From Apostichopus japonicus (Eukaryota; Echinodermata; Holothuroidea; Aspidochirotida; Stichopodidae), in assembly GCF_037975245.1 (NCBI RefSeq), contig NC_092568.1, forward strand, positions 24,659,501 through 24,723,500: 64,000 nucleotides of DNA, in the 5' to 3' direction. A program made the translations under genes and the position numbers. Each line of letters starts with the position of its first letter. The stretch's first letter is position 1. This document shows positions 1-23,400 of this stretch, piece after piece. The notes beneath the pieces are model-generated. The model was given only the letters and a program-made list of their open reading frames with translations, searched no databases and was not told where the DNA came from.

Positions 1-1978
1 GGCATCTGCCCCCCTGGCTGTATGGACGCTCCGCCACTGAGTAAGGGGATGTTGGAGAACTGGCTGAAATGAGGCAAGTCATTATCCTAAGACGAAGTTG
101 TGTTGCGCTTACCGGTACTCACACTCACTGCTTCCACTTTTCACGGGGCGTGAAGACGCGGTTGGGGTGACAATGTGGTCTATAGCCAGGGGACGGGCCG
201 AGGGTCCCCCAGCATTTACGAAAATTTTTACACCTATATAGTATACGTGTGCATCAGACAGATCGACAAGTATGCATTGAAAAATGGGCAGATGCACGTT
301 TCGGAGCCTTGGTAAATATTGGGGGGGGGGCTTATCATGCATTTGCCCCCTCAACTTTTTCATTGGGGGGCTGAGCCCCCCCCCCAAGCCCCCCCCCCCC
401 GGTTCCGCCGCCACTGCCTCCCCTTTGGAAAATTTTCTATTGCTGAATGCCCTCAGATGCAATTTGGTGCGACAACAGTGTACAATGGTGATGTAAATTT
501 ACTTCTAAAAAAATGTTTCCCAGGTGTAATTTTCTAAAATATTTATGAAACAAAGTTGGGATCATCTTTCTCAAGAAATTTTATTTCTCATAGGTTATAA
601 ATTTCTTACAACCAGCCTGTAACTGCAAAATGGTGTTAAACTGTAAATCCTTATGCTCATACATTTACATAGCTCCCAACTCTTGAGAAGGCAAATGCTG
701 GTCCATGACACGAATCGCCGTCCTGGGGGAGGGGTATAAGGGGAGGGGGTGACCCCCTCCACTTTTGATTTTTTTTGGAATCCTGGTAATGCCTACATGT
801 AAAATGGTGGCACTTAGAAAGGCTTTTGTCACCCACAATTTTCTGAGAAATACGCATTTTTTTGTGTGTAACATCAATAAATTGAATAGTAGGTGATAAT
901 TCATTCTTTCCCGTGGCATGAAAATGTTCGCTGCTCGCCCCAATGAAAAGAAATATAGGCTAATTTGAGGTTCAAATGATGCTGTAAAGGAGGTTGTATA
1001 CTCTATTATGCTAAATGCTAAAGAAATGATGGTTGCTAAGTCAAAATTGGATGCAATTTTTTTTTATGTATACTTGACAATTACAATGCGGTTTTTTCGG
1101 ACGCTTGTGCGGGTCAGCGGGTTTGGGTGTTAGAATGCGGGTCTAATTCCCGCGAATTGCGGGTCAGTTGGGAGCTCTGCATTTAATTTTAAATCAGAAA
1201 ACGAAAAGGTTTAGACTAGTCTACCACTGCTATTCCTCTCGCTTTTTTTAATTTCCAATCATATGATTTAGCGGATGTTCGGAAACACTTTTTGGCTCAC
1301 CTTTGGGGGGGCCATGGCCCCCCTTGCCCCCCCCCTTGGATCCGCCAGTGCTTGGCATATATTTGAATACCCCTATCAACATAATGGACTAACGTACAAA
1401 GCTTCGTGCACATGGGATTTTCATAGGGGATTAACAATTTCTGTATCAAACACAACATATTTTAACATGCATGTAAGGACATGTTAACTACATAATATTA
1501 TCAACGTTTATTAATTTAATAGTATCGAGTACATTTAAATGTTCCTTTGATAATATTATTTCACCTGATGAATGTTTCTTCTAAAATTGACAATAAAATA
1601 CAGACCCTACGATTTTAGTAATGGCAACCTTTCTGAGAAATTACGGTCTAGCCACGGTCGCTGGCCAAATGATTTGCACTAAGTCGGCTTTGAGTACAGC
1701 GGTTCTTGATGTTGCTGTCATAGTACTTAACGACTTTGCCGATCCGCGTTATAGTCTTTGCCGACTTTGCAATTCTCGGTTTCTCTTATAAGTCTGCAAA
1801 GTCGGTAAGAGTGACTCCATAGTTTTCCCTTTCGGGGACCCCCCCCCCACCCTCCAAAAAAGTTATCTTGATGCTTTTCGGCACTTTTCCTGACATAGGA
1901 GAACACTCGGGCGGATTGATACAAGATCTATATGAAGTATGCCACCTTTGGAGATGGCACCTAATGTGTTATACTTAC
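1..1978. repeat. Repeat-rich segment with hAT-like termini and G/C runs
   Basis: I see no convincing gene here. It holds several copies of a module made of a long run of G or C followed by a terminus of the form CCGCCACTG or GGATCCGCCAGTG. These are at about 1-39, 310-416 and 1300-1352, with related G/C-run pieces near 715-760 and 1835-1858. Read on the other strand they begin CAGTGGCGG, which resembles hAT transposon ends. Open frames across this stretch are proline/glycine-rich artefacts of the C and G runs. A missing 3' exon of the adjacent Kunitz gene could lie here or beyond the left edge, but I could not identify one. Confidence 0.5.
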
Positions 1979-3719
1979 CTGGCATAACACAAGCTTCGAT
2001 GCATTCGTCTTCTGATGAGAATTTGTTTCCGTTCCCCAAACATCCTCCGTATATAAATTCTATACAGGAGCCATCTTCATATGCCCATTGTGGGAAGTAA
2101 GCTAAGCACGGACCTTTGTCAACAGGCAGAGAGCAAACTGGCACTTTTGAATGAATCAAATGGGGAAAGGGCACATCTTATTATTTTGAAAAGAAATATA
2201 CTTGAGTTCTTTAAACTAGTGGGAGGAGAAAGGGGTGGGGTACCTACCTGTCAACTCTACTGCCAACTCCCATGAATTTTGTAAAATTCTTGACCAAACA
2301 CAAACAGCTATAGGACTACATGCATGATTTCAGCTTGTTCGGTGACGGATGAATTGGTTTAGGCTATAAATATTACTTTCCAATGTAGTTGGTACTTTGA
2401 AAGTAACGTCAAACTGGGTTAATAAGTTTCATGCAAAGTGTTCACAGTCAGTATCGAAACGTCAACATATTAAATCGTGATGTAACAGAGGTACCACCGC
2501 TAAGGCTAAGGTTAGGGTATAGCTGTTCATGGAAGCCCGTCATTAAAACTGATTTCAAGGCAACCCTGGACTGTCTGGTCCCACATGGGCGGCTTGGCTG
2601 TTGTTTCGACCACGAAACTTAAAAGAGTGAAGGTTACTATTACATACTGTTTATTTGCATTCATGTTAATCCGTCTTAAGGTATAAACGTTTATTTTTTA
2701 TTCACTTTAGTTGGATGAGTGCATTGCGCATTTGTGACGTAATGTAGGGACTGCGTGATAGAGTATGTCGGTACGGAATTCCGGGTTGTACGGTATCGCC
2801 CCACCATCTCCCCTCTCTGTGACAAACGGCAGCAGAGGAGAGACCTACCAAACGTGAGACGTTTGCAACCCCCCCCCCCCCGCCACTGGTTTTGGTAGGG
2901 GCGTGAACCTTCCTTGTCGAAGGGCCAGAAACCCACGAAAGTTTATTTTCTATTTAAATAAGGTGACTTCTATGAAACGTTGCCATAGTCTTGTGATAGG
3001 GTGGTGGGGGGGGGTGGGAGGGGTAGAATCACAATAATCCAATAAAAATCAGAATTTTTCCAACACGGTGGATTCATAAGGAAGTGTGCCGTACCGCAAG
3101 TTAGTAGAATTGTTGGTGAGCAAACTGACCATAATTATGTTATGCAGACAACTTTAAAGTTAGTTTGTAATATTTTCAATTTTATTATGGGTTGTACAAG
3201 GAGATAGACACAAGATTTCGATTAATTGTAAGTTCGAATTTCGTCAAATCTTGTAATAATGTTAGAAATATTACAAATAGCCTAATATTAATGACTCAGA
3301 AATCTTGTCAAGAGTGCGATATCTTTATATCTGTTACAAGATACAAAATATCCAACTGTCATGTTTTGGACCACTGATTTTTCCAACTGTTGAAGATTCA
3401 AACCAATTAATTGGGGGGGGGGGGGGTGAGACATCCCAGCATCCCACTGTAGGTAAGTATTAGTATTATTAGTAAAAGTATTATTGACATTTTTAAGTGA
3501 AACGAAAATGAATATATGTAGAACGTTCTAACATGCTTCTAATCTTGTAACTTTAGGATACGTACTGACTGACATAGAAAATACAAATAGTTGAAATGAG
3601 GTGATTAATACATTTTGTAAAGCAAGTACTAAAGTAGGCCTATTTCACTGACCTGTAGCATTAGCGCCCAACGAAGCACTGAGCAAGACAACAAGCATCA
3701 ACAGGCAAGAAACCTTCAT
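1979..3719 (-). CDS. Secreted Kunitz-type protease inhibitor (3' end not found)
   Basis: Two coding exons are visible. Exon 1 (3719 down to 3653) encodes a hydrophobic signal peptide, MKVSCLLMLVVLLSAS then LGANA, ending at an ACAG|GTCAGT donor. Exon 2 (2143 down to 1979) follows an AAAAG acceptor and joins in frame (phase 1). It carries one Kunitz/BPTI domain with six cysteines spaced 8-13-7-12-3 and the hallmark IYGGC. Known Kunitz domains usually have 15 residues between the second and third cysteines, so this loop is two shorter. The P1 residue after the second cysteine is Leu, which in the family favours chymotrypsin- or elastase-like targets (inference). Exon 2 ends at CCAG|GTAAGT, so at least one more exon should follow; it was not recognised. 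The product would be extracellular, with defence or matrix-protease control as the likely role. Confidence 0.8.
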
Positions 3720-3796
3720 CTTAAAACGGCGTAGTAGTTACGGGAAGTGGGTGAGACGGCTGGTATATCAGACGGGAGGTCGAAGCAGAGCGCAAG

Positions 3797-3831
3797 AGTG
3801 AGATTATTGCACTTCACCGTCATCATTTATA
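3797..3831 (-). promoter_or_regulatory. Candidate core promoter of the Kunitz gene
   Basis: On the minus strand a TATA-like TATAAAT lies at 3831-3825. An initiator-like TCACTC with its A at about 3799 sits roughly 29 bases downstream, and the start codon is about 80 bases further on. The spacing fits a TATA/Inr promoter. It is read from sequence only. Confidence 0.4.
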
Positions 3832-4169
3832 TTTATCGTCAAACAGCAGCGGAATACATAAGCCAATCACTGTCACGTTCTGGTCCCAACTGTATAGGTT
3901 ACGTAAATTCCACTGACCAATCATAGAATAAACGAAATGGTTGGTAACTGCTGATTGGCTGAGGCAAGTAGCATTGTTTTCGAACAGGTCAACCACTTCC
4001 CTGAATAATATGTTCAACACCCGAAGAACCGTAAAACGTGTCTAAAATTTGACTCCAATTAGCAATTTGAATTATTGGCCACGTTGTCAAAGTTAGATCA
4101 TTTTTATGCCTGTATTTCGTTCCATATCAATATTGTACGTAAATATCTACCGGCAAGTCTAACAATTGA

Positions 4170-4928
4170 TGTATACACATAGGCGTACGAGGCGGGGGGG
4201 GGGGGGGGCAGACTGCCCCCAAAATTTCCAGAGGACAAGAAATTCGGGCAAAAGTCCTGAAAAATTCGGGCAGTCTAAGAGGAGAAAATATATATATATA
4301 TATAAATATGCAGTAGCTTGCCCGAATCTTTTTTCAAATTTTTGCCCGACAATTCCGTGGAGAGTGTTTGTAAAATTAATATTGTATTAATATTACTATA
4401 GGCATAATGATTTTCTTTATTTAGCATCATGATGCCCGAATATTTACGTGTAACACCACCGTAAGCGCAGCTCATCTGGGCTACCACGCTTTTTACACTA
4501 TCGCCCAAAATTATTAACAGAGAACGCCGCTCACAATTGTGGTGACATGCATGCATGGAGATTAGCAGTCTCTGAAGTGAATGACTACAAGCTTAAACGA
4601 TCTTAAAAAATATACTGTCCTATTTTTTCCCTTCAAAGTGATGTTACCATTTATTCTTCTTCTAATTTACCAAATTTACCAATTTTGGGGAAGTGTAAAT
4701 TTCTAAAACTTGAGATTATAAAATAAAGAATGTTTAGATGAAACTTGCAAGGAGTTCATAAGTGCCATTTTAGGCAATCTGAGAAGCATTTCTTGCCAAA
4801 AAAATTCTAATACGCTACGCGCCAACGGATGGTGGCGCTCCGCTTAGTGTCACGGGAACTTTCGGGCACAAAAGTTTCTGCCCCCCCCCCACCAAACTGA
4901 AATGGTCCCATACGCCTATGTGTATACA
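4170..4928. mobile_element. Non-autonomous hAT-like element (MITE) with 8-bp TSD
   Basis: The element runs 4178-4920. It is flanked on both sides by the identical 8-mer TGTATACA (4170-4177 and 4921-4928). Its ends are inverted copies of CATAGGCGTA. Just inside each end is a poly-G/poly-C run, and the interior carries repeated CCCGAA-type motifs and a short TA microsatellite. An 8-bp duplication and CA-starting short inverted repeats are hallmarks of the hAT superfamily. No transposase frame is present, so it is a deletion derivative. Confidence 0.7.
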
Positions 4929-5464
4929 GCTCCCCGAATGACAAGATATGGAGGGTTTTGCTGGAAATATCCCCCAAATCACTATAACGACTTTGACGTT
5001 GTAACGGTTTGATCCATTGAAGCTACTTGATTTTGATCCAAGGTTTGAGTTCGTTGTCAGTTTACATGGGCAAAACAGAATTAAAAAAAAACTGCTGTGA
5101 CAAAGGAAAACCTGATTTGTAAAACACTTTGATACAACCAGTGTTTAGTAATATTTTAGCTATTCTTTGTGTCTATATTCTAGCTAAAACTGTCACATTG
5201 TTGAAATTTCTTGCTTGAAATTGTAAAAACCAAGGTGTTTGCTTTGAATTAAAATGTTAATAACTTAATTTCTCAACCAATTAAGAAAGTTATTAAACAT
5301 CGATATCACCACGGCTTGGTTATGCGCAGGCAACCCCTACAAAAAAGAGTAGTTCTAGCGGCCCATGCATAGACTAATAGCAATAAACATTGTTCATCAA
5401 CATCTGAGATGGGTAAAATTGGGTTCGTTTACACAAAAACGTCAAGGAAAAATATGTTTTGTGT

Positions 5465-5880
5465 CACAATGTGAGGGCGTTGTGGTCAAGTTGTTAAGGC
5501 AGTGGACTTGTGATCTAAGGATTACAGGTTCGAGCGCTGGCCAGATCATTACGTTGTGTCCTTGGGCAAGGCGCTTTATCTCCACTGCCTCTCTTCACCC
5601 AGGTGTATAAATGGGGACTTGGGAGGTAACTTGTAAATATAGTTGTTTCCGCCGGTTTGTGGCTGCAACCTATGGGAAGTCCCCTGGGGGACATGTGGTT
5701 GTGGTGCACTGCACGGTGGTGCCCCAGGACAGATTGATTGAATTGTGCACACTTTGGTGTGTATAGGTGTGACAAGTTACCAATGACCAGGGTTAAGTTG
5801 TAAAGTCGTGTGAGAGGGCCTTGGCCCTGAACAAGACTGTAAATCTAAAATTATAAATTATATAAAAATTATTATAAATA
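5465..5880 (+). mobile_element. tRNA-derived SINE with conserved central core
   Basis: The head is tRNA-like: an A-box-like stretch (GTGGTCAAGTTGTTAAGG, about 5483-5499) and a B box (GGTTCGAGCGC, 5527-5537). Next comes a core beginning GTGTCCTTGGGCAAGGCGC and including a CACCCAGGTGTATAAATGGG-like segment, a motif I associate with deuterostome SINE families. The body ends in an AT-rich tail near 5880. It is not a functional tRNA gene, because acceptor-stem pairing is lacking and a long 3' body follows. Exact ends are approximate. Confidence 0.7.
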
Positions 5881-5984
5881 CCAATACACTTAAGGTGGCT
5901 AAACATCTCCTAAATTATTTCTTAAGGCATTTCATACATGTCATCAGTCATAATGCTAGAAATTTTTGCAAAGATTTTCATTCA

Positions 5985-6310
5985 ACCAGTAGCGAGTGGA
6001 AGGTGATGCTCTTTCAACCTTAGTTTGCATTTCCAGGTGGCCTCAGATTCAATTTGGTGCAATATAGCACACTTCAACACCCACTCCATTTTGTAAACTT
6101 AATTTTGTATTTTCACCTGGCCTTAGATGCAATTTGGTGCTCCAAATGAGATTTTTTCTCATTTGGAAATGAAAAAGGGGTTTTCTGACTTGCGAAGCGG
6201 GGGGGGGGGGGGGGAATGATACTTCCGCCCCTCCACATTTTCACTGGGGGGTGGCGCCCCCCAGCCCCCCGGTTCCTACGCCCTTCATTGCGTGTGATAA
6301 AGTGCACATA
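5985..6310. repeat. Degenerate repeat with hAT-like terminus
   Basis: Two imperfect copies of CAGATTCAATTTGGTGC / TAGATGCAATTTGGTGC lie at about 6045 and 6123. They are followed by a poly-G run (6200-6214), a palindromic G/C segment and a terminus GGTTCCTACGCCC. The same GATGCAATTTGGTGC motif occurs near 455, next to another G/C-run terminus, so these are members of one dispersed family. Confidence 0.5.
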
Positions 6311-7575
6311 GCGTGAGAGCGTGTGAAGGGCTGGAAATGCGTGTCACACGCCAATTGCGTGTGAGTTGGAATAACTGCATTTGACAGGGTACCATGACAA
6401 TTTTATATCGAGCTCAAAACCTACCCAATGACAAAATGAAGGTCTTACTTATTTCTTCGTGATCAAATATAACCTCATAATCCATTTGCAGCAATTAGCA
6501 TTCGTGTCAGTGAGTAATGGGGTCAGATGTTTCTTCATGGTTGGTGTGCAATCCGTGTCAATTTTTACCAGCAACAGGAAACAGGTCAGTGAACAGACTG
6601 TTGAATTGCTGGCAACTCGGATTTATTGAAGAATTTGATAAATTCGTTTACAGCTACAGCAATATCACAGGCCGACGACAACTTTGTGCGATAAAAGTAG
6701 TTTAAATTCAGTATACCAATGTACTAAGTGAGTAACAGACTAAACTGCATGTAATTTTACAAAGTCGTAGCAAAATTTCCGCTTTCTTCAGAAAGCTTTT
6801 GCAAATGTTGCAACTCAAGAGGAAGGATGAAAGTCCTCTCATCCTTTCATGACCATTTAATTAAGCTTGCTCACAAATGGGGATGGGGGGGGGGTAGTTA
6901 TATTACTTTTTCCTAAAGTAATGGGGAAAAAAACATTGACTATATATTTTTCCATTAATGTGCTAAATTCAGATGTCAGAATTTTTAAGGAGATGCAAGT
7001 TTAAAGAAATAATGTCCACAGATATGAATAAATTAACTGCTAAATTATGAGGAGAAACAAAACTTGAAACAACAGAATGACAAAAATAAGGGCAGAAAAA
7101 GAAATTCATAAAGTGACCAAAGATCAACAGTTCTTTGCTATGTAATTCTTCCACTGAACATTTTCAATACATCATTCTGTCTAACTTGAAGGCTGCCCTC
7201 CATCACAACGATTATACTTGAAATCTTACATAATTAGTAGAACTACCTGTCGAAGAAATTCATCTTCACAAAAGGAAATGCACTTCTCTAAAATGCTTTC
7301 CTTATTCTAAAATAATGCATAAAAGAGGGCTTTATTTTCAATGCATATTGGATTCTGCTCTCCCTGATTTTCTTTAATTTGGGAGTTCAGAAGGGTAAAT
7401 TTAAAAACAAGATTGATTCATTAACGAAGGAAAATCTACACAACATGTTTAAACTATTCTCATGACGTGTACGTATGCATGTCTAATCCAGACACAAGCT
7501 TTCTTTCGATAATTTTTGTCTTTGCTTAAAGAAAGACTTTGTAAGATAAACATCGTAAAACTTGGTCTTAAAGCA

Positions 7576-9140
7576 AATATTTGAAATACTACTGAAAGTA
7601 TGGTTTCGAAATACTACTGAAAGTAGATGTTTGAAAGTACAATTAAGTCTAGATTTCATAGCATGTTATTTATTATACAGTGTCCTTTCACATACTGGAA
7701 CCAAGACAGATCATTATCTTATCATATCTGAGGATGTCCCTAAGTCAAAAGAAAGTGTGAGTCATTTTAGTAAATTATGAATGACCTTCAATGCATTTTT
7801 CCCACTACCAAGTGATAAATGTAGCCAACACTGATCGACATTAGGTGCAGCACACATGATGAAGTTGAATTTCCAAAAGGTTTCAAAAATGTTTAACACT
7901 GTGAACACTTATAACCTTGGTGTAAAATATGTCTGTCAATATTCCTATTTTGAGATATCATGTTTACAAAGTTTTCAGGTTTCATCTCTGTTGACTTCAT
8001 ATGACATTTGACCTGCATAAAAATATATAAGCATTTTGACAGCTATAAGAGTAATCTTCCATGCACATATTAACATTGACCAAATTTGGTCTTTGAGAGA
8101 TACATATAGTTTTTACATTTTGGCAACTGCTTGCCTTAATTAACCATTGACCTCCTGAAAATCTTGTACTCATTATAGGGAAGCCATATGTTCAATATTT
8201 GAAATACTACTGAAAGTATGGTTTGAAATACTACTGAAAGTAGATGTTTGAAAGTACAATTAAGTCTAGATTTCATAGCATGTTATTTATTATACAATGT
8301 GTCCTTTCATATACTGTAGCGCTGAAACCAAGACAGATTATTATCTTATCATATACCTGAGGATGTCGCTAAGTCTGAAGAAAGTTTGAGTCATTTTAGG
8401 AAATTTTGAATGACCTTCAATGCATTTTTGCCACTACCAAGTAATAAACATTGCCAACACTGATCGACATTAGGTGCAGCACACATGATGAAGATGGATT
8501 TCCAAACGGTTTCAAAAATGTTTAACACTGTGAACCCTTATAAACTTGGTGTAAAATATGACTGTCAATATTCCAATTTTGAGATCATGTTTACAATGTT
8601 TTCAGGCTTCATCTCTGTTGACTTCATATGACATTTGACCTGCATAAAAATATGTAAACATTTTGGCCATTATAAGAGTAACCTTCCATGCACACATTAA
8701 CCTTGACCAAATTTGGTCTTTGAGAGATACATGTAGTTTTCACATTTTGGCAACTGCTTGCCTTAAATAACCATTGACCTCCTGAAAATCTTGTACTCAT
8801 TATAGGGAAGCCATATGTTAAATATGAGATCTCGTGAAGTTTCCTATCTTGAGATATTTTGCTTACAAGGTTTTGACCTCAGACGACCTTTGACCACCAA
8901 ATTGTGTAAAATCTTTACACTACATAAGATTACCCTACCATGCATAAATGAGCTCTTTTGAGTCCTGGAGATACAGCGTTTTTGAGATTTACACATTTTG
9001 CCCTCTGCTGACCCCAAATGACCTCTGACCTCCACCCAAAACTACAGGGTTCTTGTACTAATTATGGAGAAGCCACATGTCAAATATGAGAACTGCAGAT
9101 GTTACCTATGTTGAGATATCATGTTATGAACTAGGGCTTC
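7576..9140. repeat. 618-bp tandem duplication plus diverged third copy
   Basis: The block starting at about 7576 is repeated from about 8194 with a 618-bp offset (TTGAAATACTACTGAAAG at 7581 and 8199). The two copies differ by scattered substitutions and small indels. A more diverged partial copy follows from about 8813 to 9140. All copies share motifs such as TTGAGATAT, TTTGACCT and CTTGTACTCATTATAG. The structure is a decayed satellite-like tandem array downstream of the WARS1 gene. No gene is seen in it. Confidence 0.75.
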
Positions 9141-9165
9141 ACACACACACACGCACACACAAATG
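9140..9165. repeat. CA microsatellite
   Basis: Short (CA)n run with one G interruption (CACACACACACACGCACACACA), at the right edge of the tandem duplication block. Confidence 0.7.
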
Positions 9166-9425
9166 CAGTACGGTCGCAAAGGTCACTAATTTAAAGAATC
9201 CCAGATTGGAGAGGAATAATAATACATATCCCTTATTAACCTAGGAAATCTCCTTATTTGTAATCTCCACAGTTGTCTTTTAACTGCTCTTCATTAAGGT
9301 TCTCTGCTTAAACATAGAACTCTTAAGCATTAAGTCCAGAAGGCAAGGATATCTGTGTATATTTATATTTGTATGGCGCTCTCAACAAGTTGGCCACATT
9401 AATTACACTTATATACTTCTTATAA

Positions 9426-20401
<10,976 letters not shown>

Positions 20402-23400
20402 CTCTGGTCATGAAAATGAGAACTAATAGAGAACCTTCTGATTGTTATCTGCTTGGTTCTTTGTTTCTGGGAAGAACAGAAAATTAATAGACCTTTAACA
20501 TTAACACGTACAGCTTAAAATAGTTAATACTTTGATTTGATGCCAGGGATAGTAAGGGGGGTGGGCAGTGGGAAAGGGGTTTGTTCCCATAATTTGAAGC
20601 ATGTGGCTCTGCAAATACCAGCTTAAAAGGACTCATTATAATACGTTTAGTAAATCCAAAGGGTAGTTGAAAAGTGGTGTTATTGTAACACAGTGTTTTG
20701 GACTAGTAAGGTAATAATATCAGTATTATTGTTTTACTTTGTAGTAGTATTTTGCAAGCACTCTTGTGTTGCACTCCAAGAGAGCAAATTTTTAACTTAA
20801 CTTGTTCTTATTCTGTTGGTCTAATGCCTCGGTACAATTTCCATGAACTAATAATATATCTGCATTCTAAACCTTAGCTAAGTGTTATGCCAAGTGTCTC
20901 CTCCAACCAACGTTTCATTATATGATGCAATTTGATGAATTAGTTGTACCATATGTAGTATATAGACAATATTATCAACAGTGTAAGTTGTGGAATACAT
21001 ATGGGCTAATGTACACTACACCGTGGTACCAATGAGTGACCGAAGCTTAGCACATAGACCTAACGCAAACCAACAAAACACAAATAAATATGAAAACAAT
21101 GTCTTACCAAGTTTGGTGTGTCGTGTGTCAGAATGCCAAAATAATTCAAACCAACCTGGTACATTTGATCATTACTTGGACAAGCACTTATACATACAAA
21201 GTTGGCTAAGCCTGTACAAACTTCGTACCCTGGTAATAATAGTGTATCACGACCGATGCGTTGTACACATGTTCTAGCGTAGTCAGTAAAAATGATGCAA
21301 TGTACATATATGTTTGGCCATAACACTACTTCCAAATTAAGCTAACAATTAGATGCGAGATGAGACTAACTGAGCAACAGCATGTTGAAGGGTCACGGAG
21401 ACTGAACTTGAGTCAAAATCAATTACAATGGTTCTATTCGACATTAAAATGAATTAAGTGACTCGTTGCAACACTGATATAAATTGTCAACGTCAACTTG
21501 AAACTGAAGAACAAAGTTGAAGGCATAGTCCGTTAACATCAAATCCGAAAAACTCGATTTTGAGTGACCTTTTCGATTTCTCCAACCGTGGGTCAAGTAG
21601 GCTACATGGGTGGGCATGAATATGCTCTACTCGTGGGCCACAGTGGCATTTGATACTGCCGTTTGCAACACTTAAAAGAATAGTCCAGGTCAAAATTTCT
21701 TTTTGATATGTAAAAGAGGAATATAATCTTAGCATTCTATTTATATTTGCATTCAATTCCTATGTACATTTTTTGAGGTATTGACTGTTGAAGTCACGGT
21801 TATGTTCTACCATAAGTGAACGTAAAGCAAACAGGTGTGATGTCATAGTTGCACACTGACAAATAATGTTTTGTTTTTTCTTTATTTTTCAGTCTATTAA
21901 TTTGAGCTAGGATTGGATAGGGTTACTTGTTTTGTCTTACGGGTATGTGAAGTTTATAAAATACCAATACCTATGGTACATACTACAGTCACATTATAGA
22001 TGCATCCATGATCCAATTGTGGAGTATAAAATAAGACGTACATCTGATTCACGAGATTAAAATGAATATAATTTCTTTAGTATTTCAGGAAAATAATATA
22101 ATATTCAACTCCATACAATGGCGTGCACAAGGGGTAGGGGAAGGGGAACCATTATCCATGACTGCCATGACCATGATCATACATTTGCCTTTTTTTCGTT
22201 CAATGCGCATTTGAGCGTCGTACACGCCACTTTAAAGCACTGGCGCTATTTCAGTTTACAGTTTGATCACTGCTCGTACATAATTGATTGACCGACTGCT
22301 GCACAAAATAAATTGGTCAAGTTTTGCAGAACTGCTAGTGTTAGACCAGGCCGACAGAGAACAGGAACGCTGACGTGACTGGGTAAAATTATTACAAGGC
22401 CCACGTTTGGTCATCACTTACTTAAGAAAATATCTAACTGTCGAAGCTCGTGTTTAGACTTTTTGCAATATTCTCTTGCAAAGTATCAGCTCAGGAGAAA
22501 CCTAGCCTAACCGCCCTAGGCTGTACTGTAGTAGGGCTAAAGTTAGGCCTACAGTAGGGTTACCTGTGTTTGTTAGAGTTAGGCTTAGCACTTGACTTGA
22601 GAATATCGCAACACAAATGTATAATGCCTCGTAGACCTAGACTCACTTAAGGCTTGGCTAAACACCCAGGCCAACTGGTTTTTTCATGTTATCGTAAAAA
22701 CAAACCGACGCCTAGACAATGGACTTTGGCATGGTAGAAATAAGAATACGGTTATTTCGTGTGTTCCCTAAATTCGCGTAGCCTACTGTTATACCCATTA
22801 GTACATGTATTAACTATTATGTAATAACGTAGCTTCACAGATAGGCACTGTGGTTGCTGTGTTCATTAGTCAAAATTTAACAACATACTCAATCGCAATT
22901 TAATCTAGGCTTAGAGAGTCTTAAAGAAAAAGGCAAAAGTTCCCTCATTGACACTAGGCCTAAGTAACATCAATTTTGTATTTTGAGACACCCTCTGGGA
23001 TGATTTCACCCATTAAGTGGAATTATACAGTAAACTTCAACTCATGCTCAAAGTTAGAGATATTTTTCCTTGCTTCATGCAGTTTGACAACCAACCTGTA
23101 CACCTAACTTTTTTTTAAATATTTTTGTTTAGTTTGTGTAGTTCTGTGCTGGGATTTTCTATGGTTGAGCATTCCATGGGACATGTGCCCATCTTGACCC
23201 TTTAACCTGTTATGTTAAGTAAAATTCTCTCTATTTACGGTGGAATTTGGTCAAACCAATAATAAAATCATATCACTATAAAGGATAGCACTAAATAGCT
23301 TGACAAAATCAACGTGATCCTCATCATGGATATCCTTGAAAAGGACATTAATGCTCATGGTTACTATCGCAAATTGTCCATATACCATCACTAGTACTAG

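Noticed and set aside
5483-5540. tRNA gene
   Set aside because: A- and B-box-like motifs are present, but acceptor pairing fails and a SINE body follows directly.
22115-22233. Short MITE with GGCGTG-type inverted ends
   Set aside because: The ends match for only about ten bases with an offset, and no target duplication could be found.
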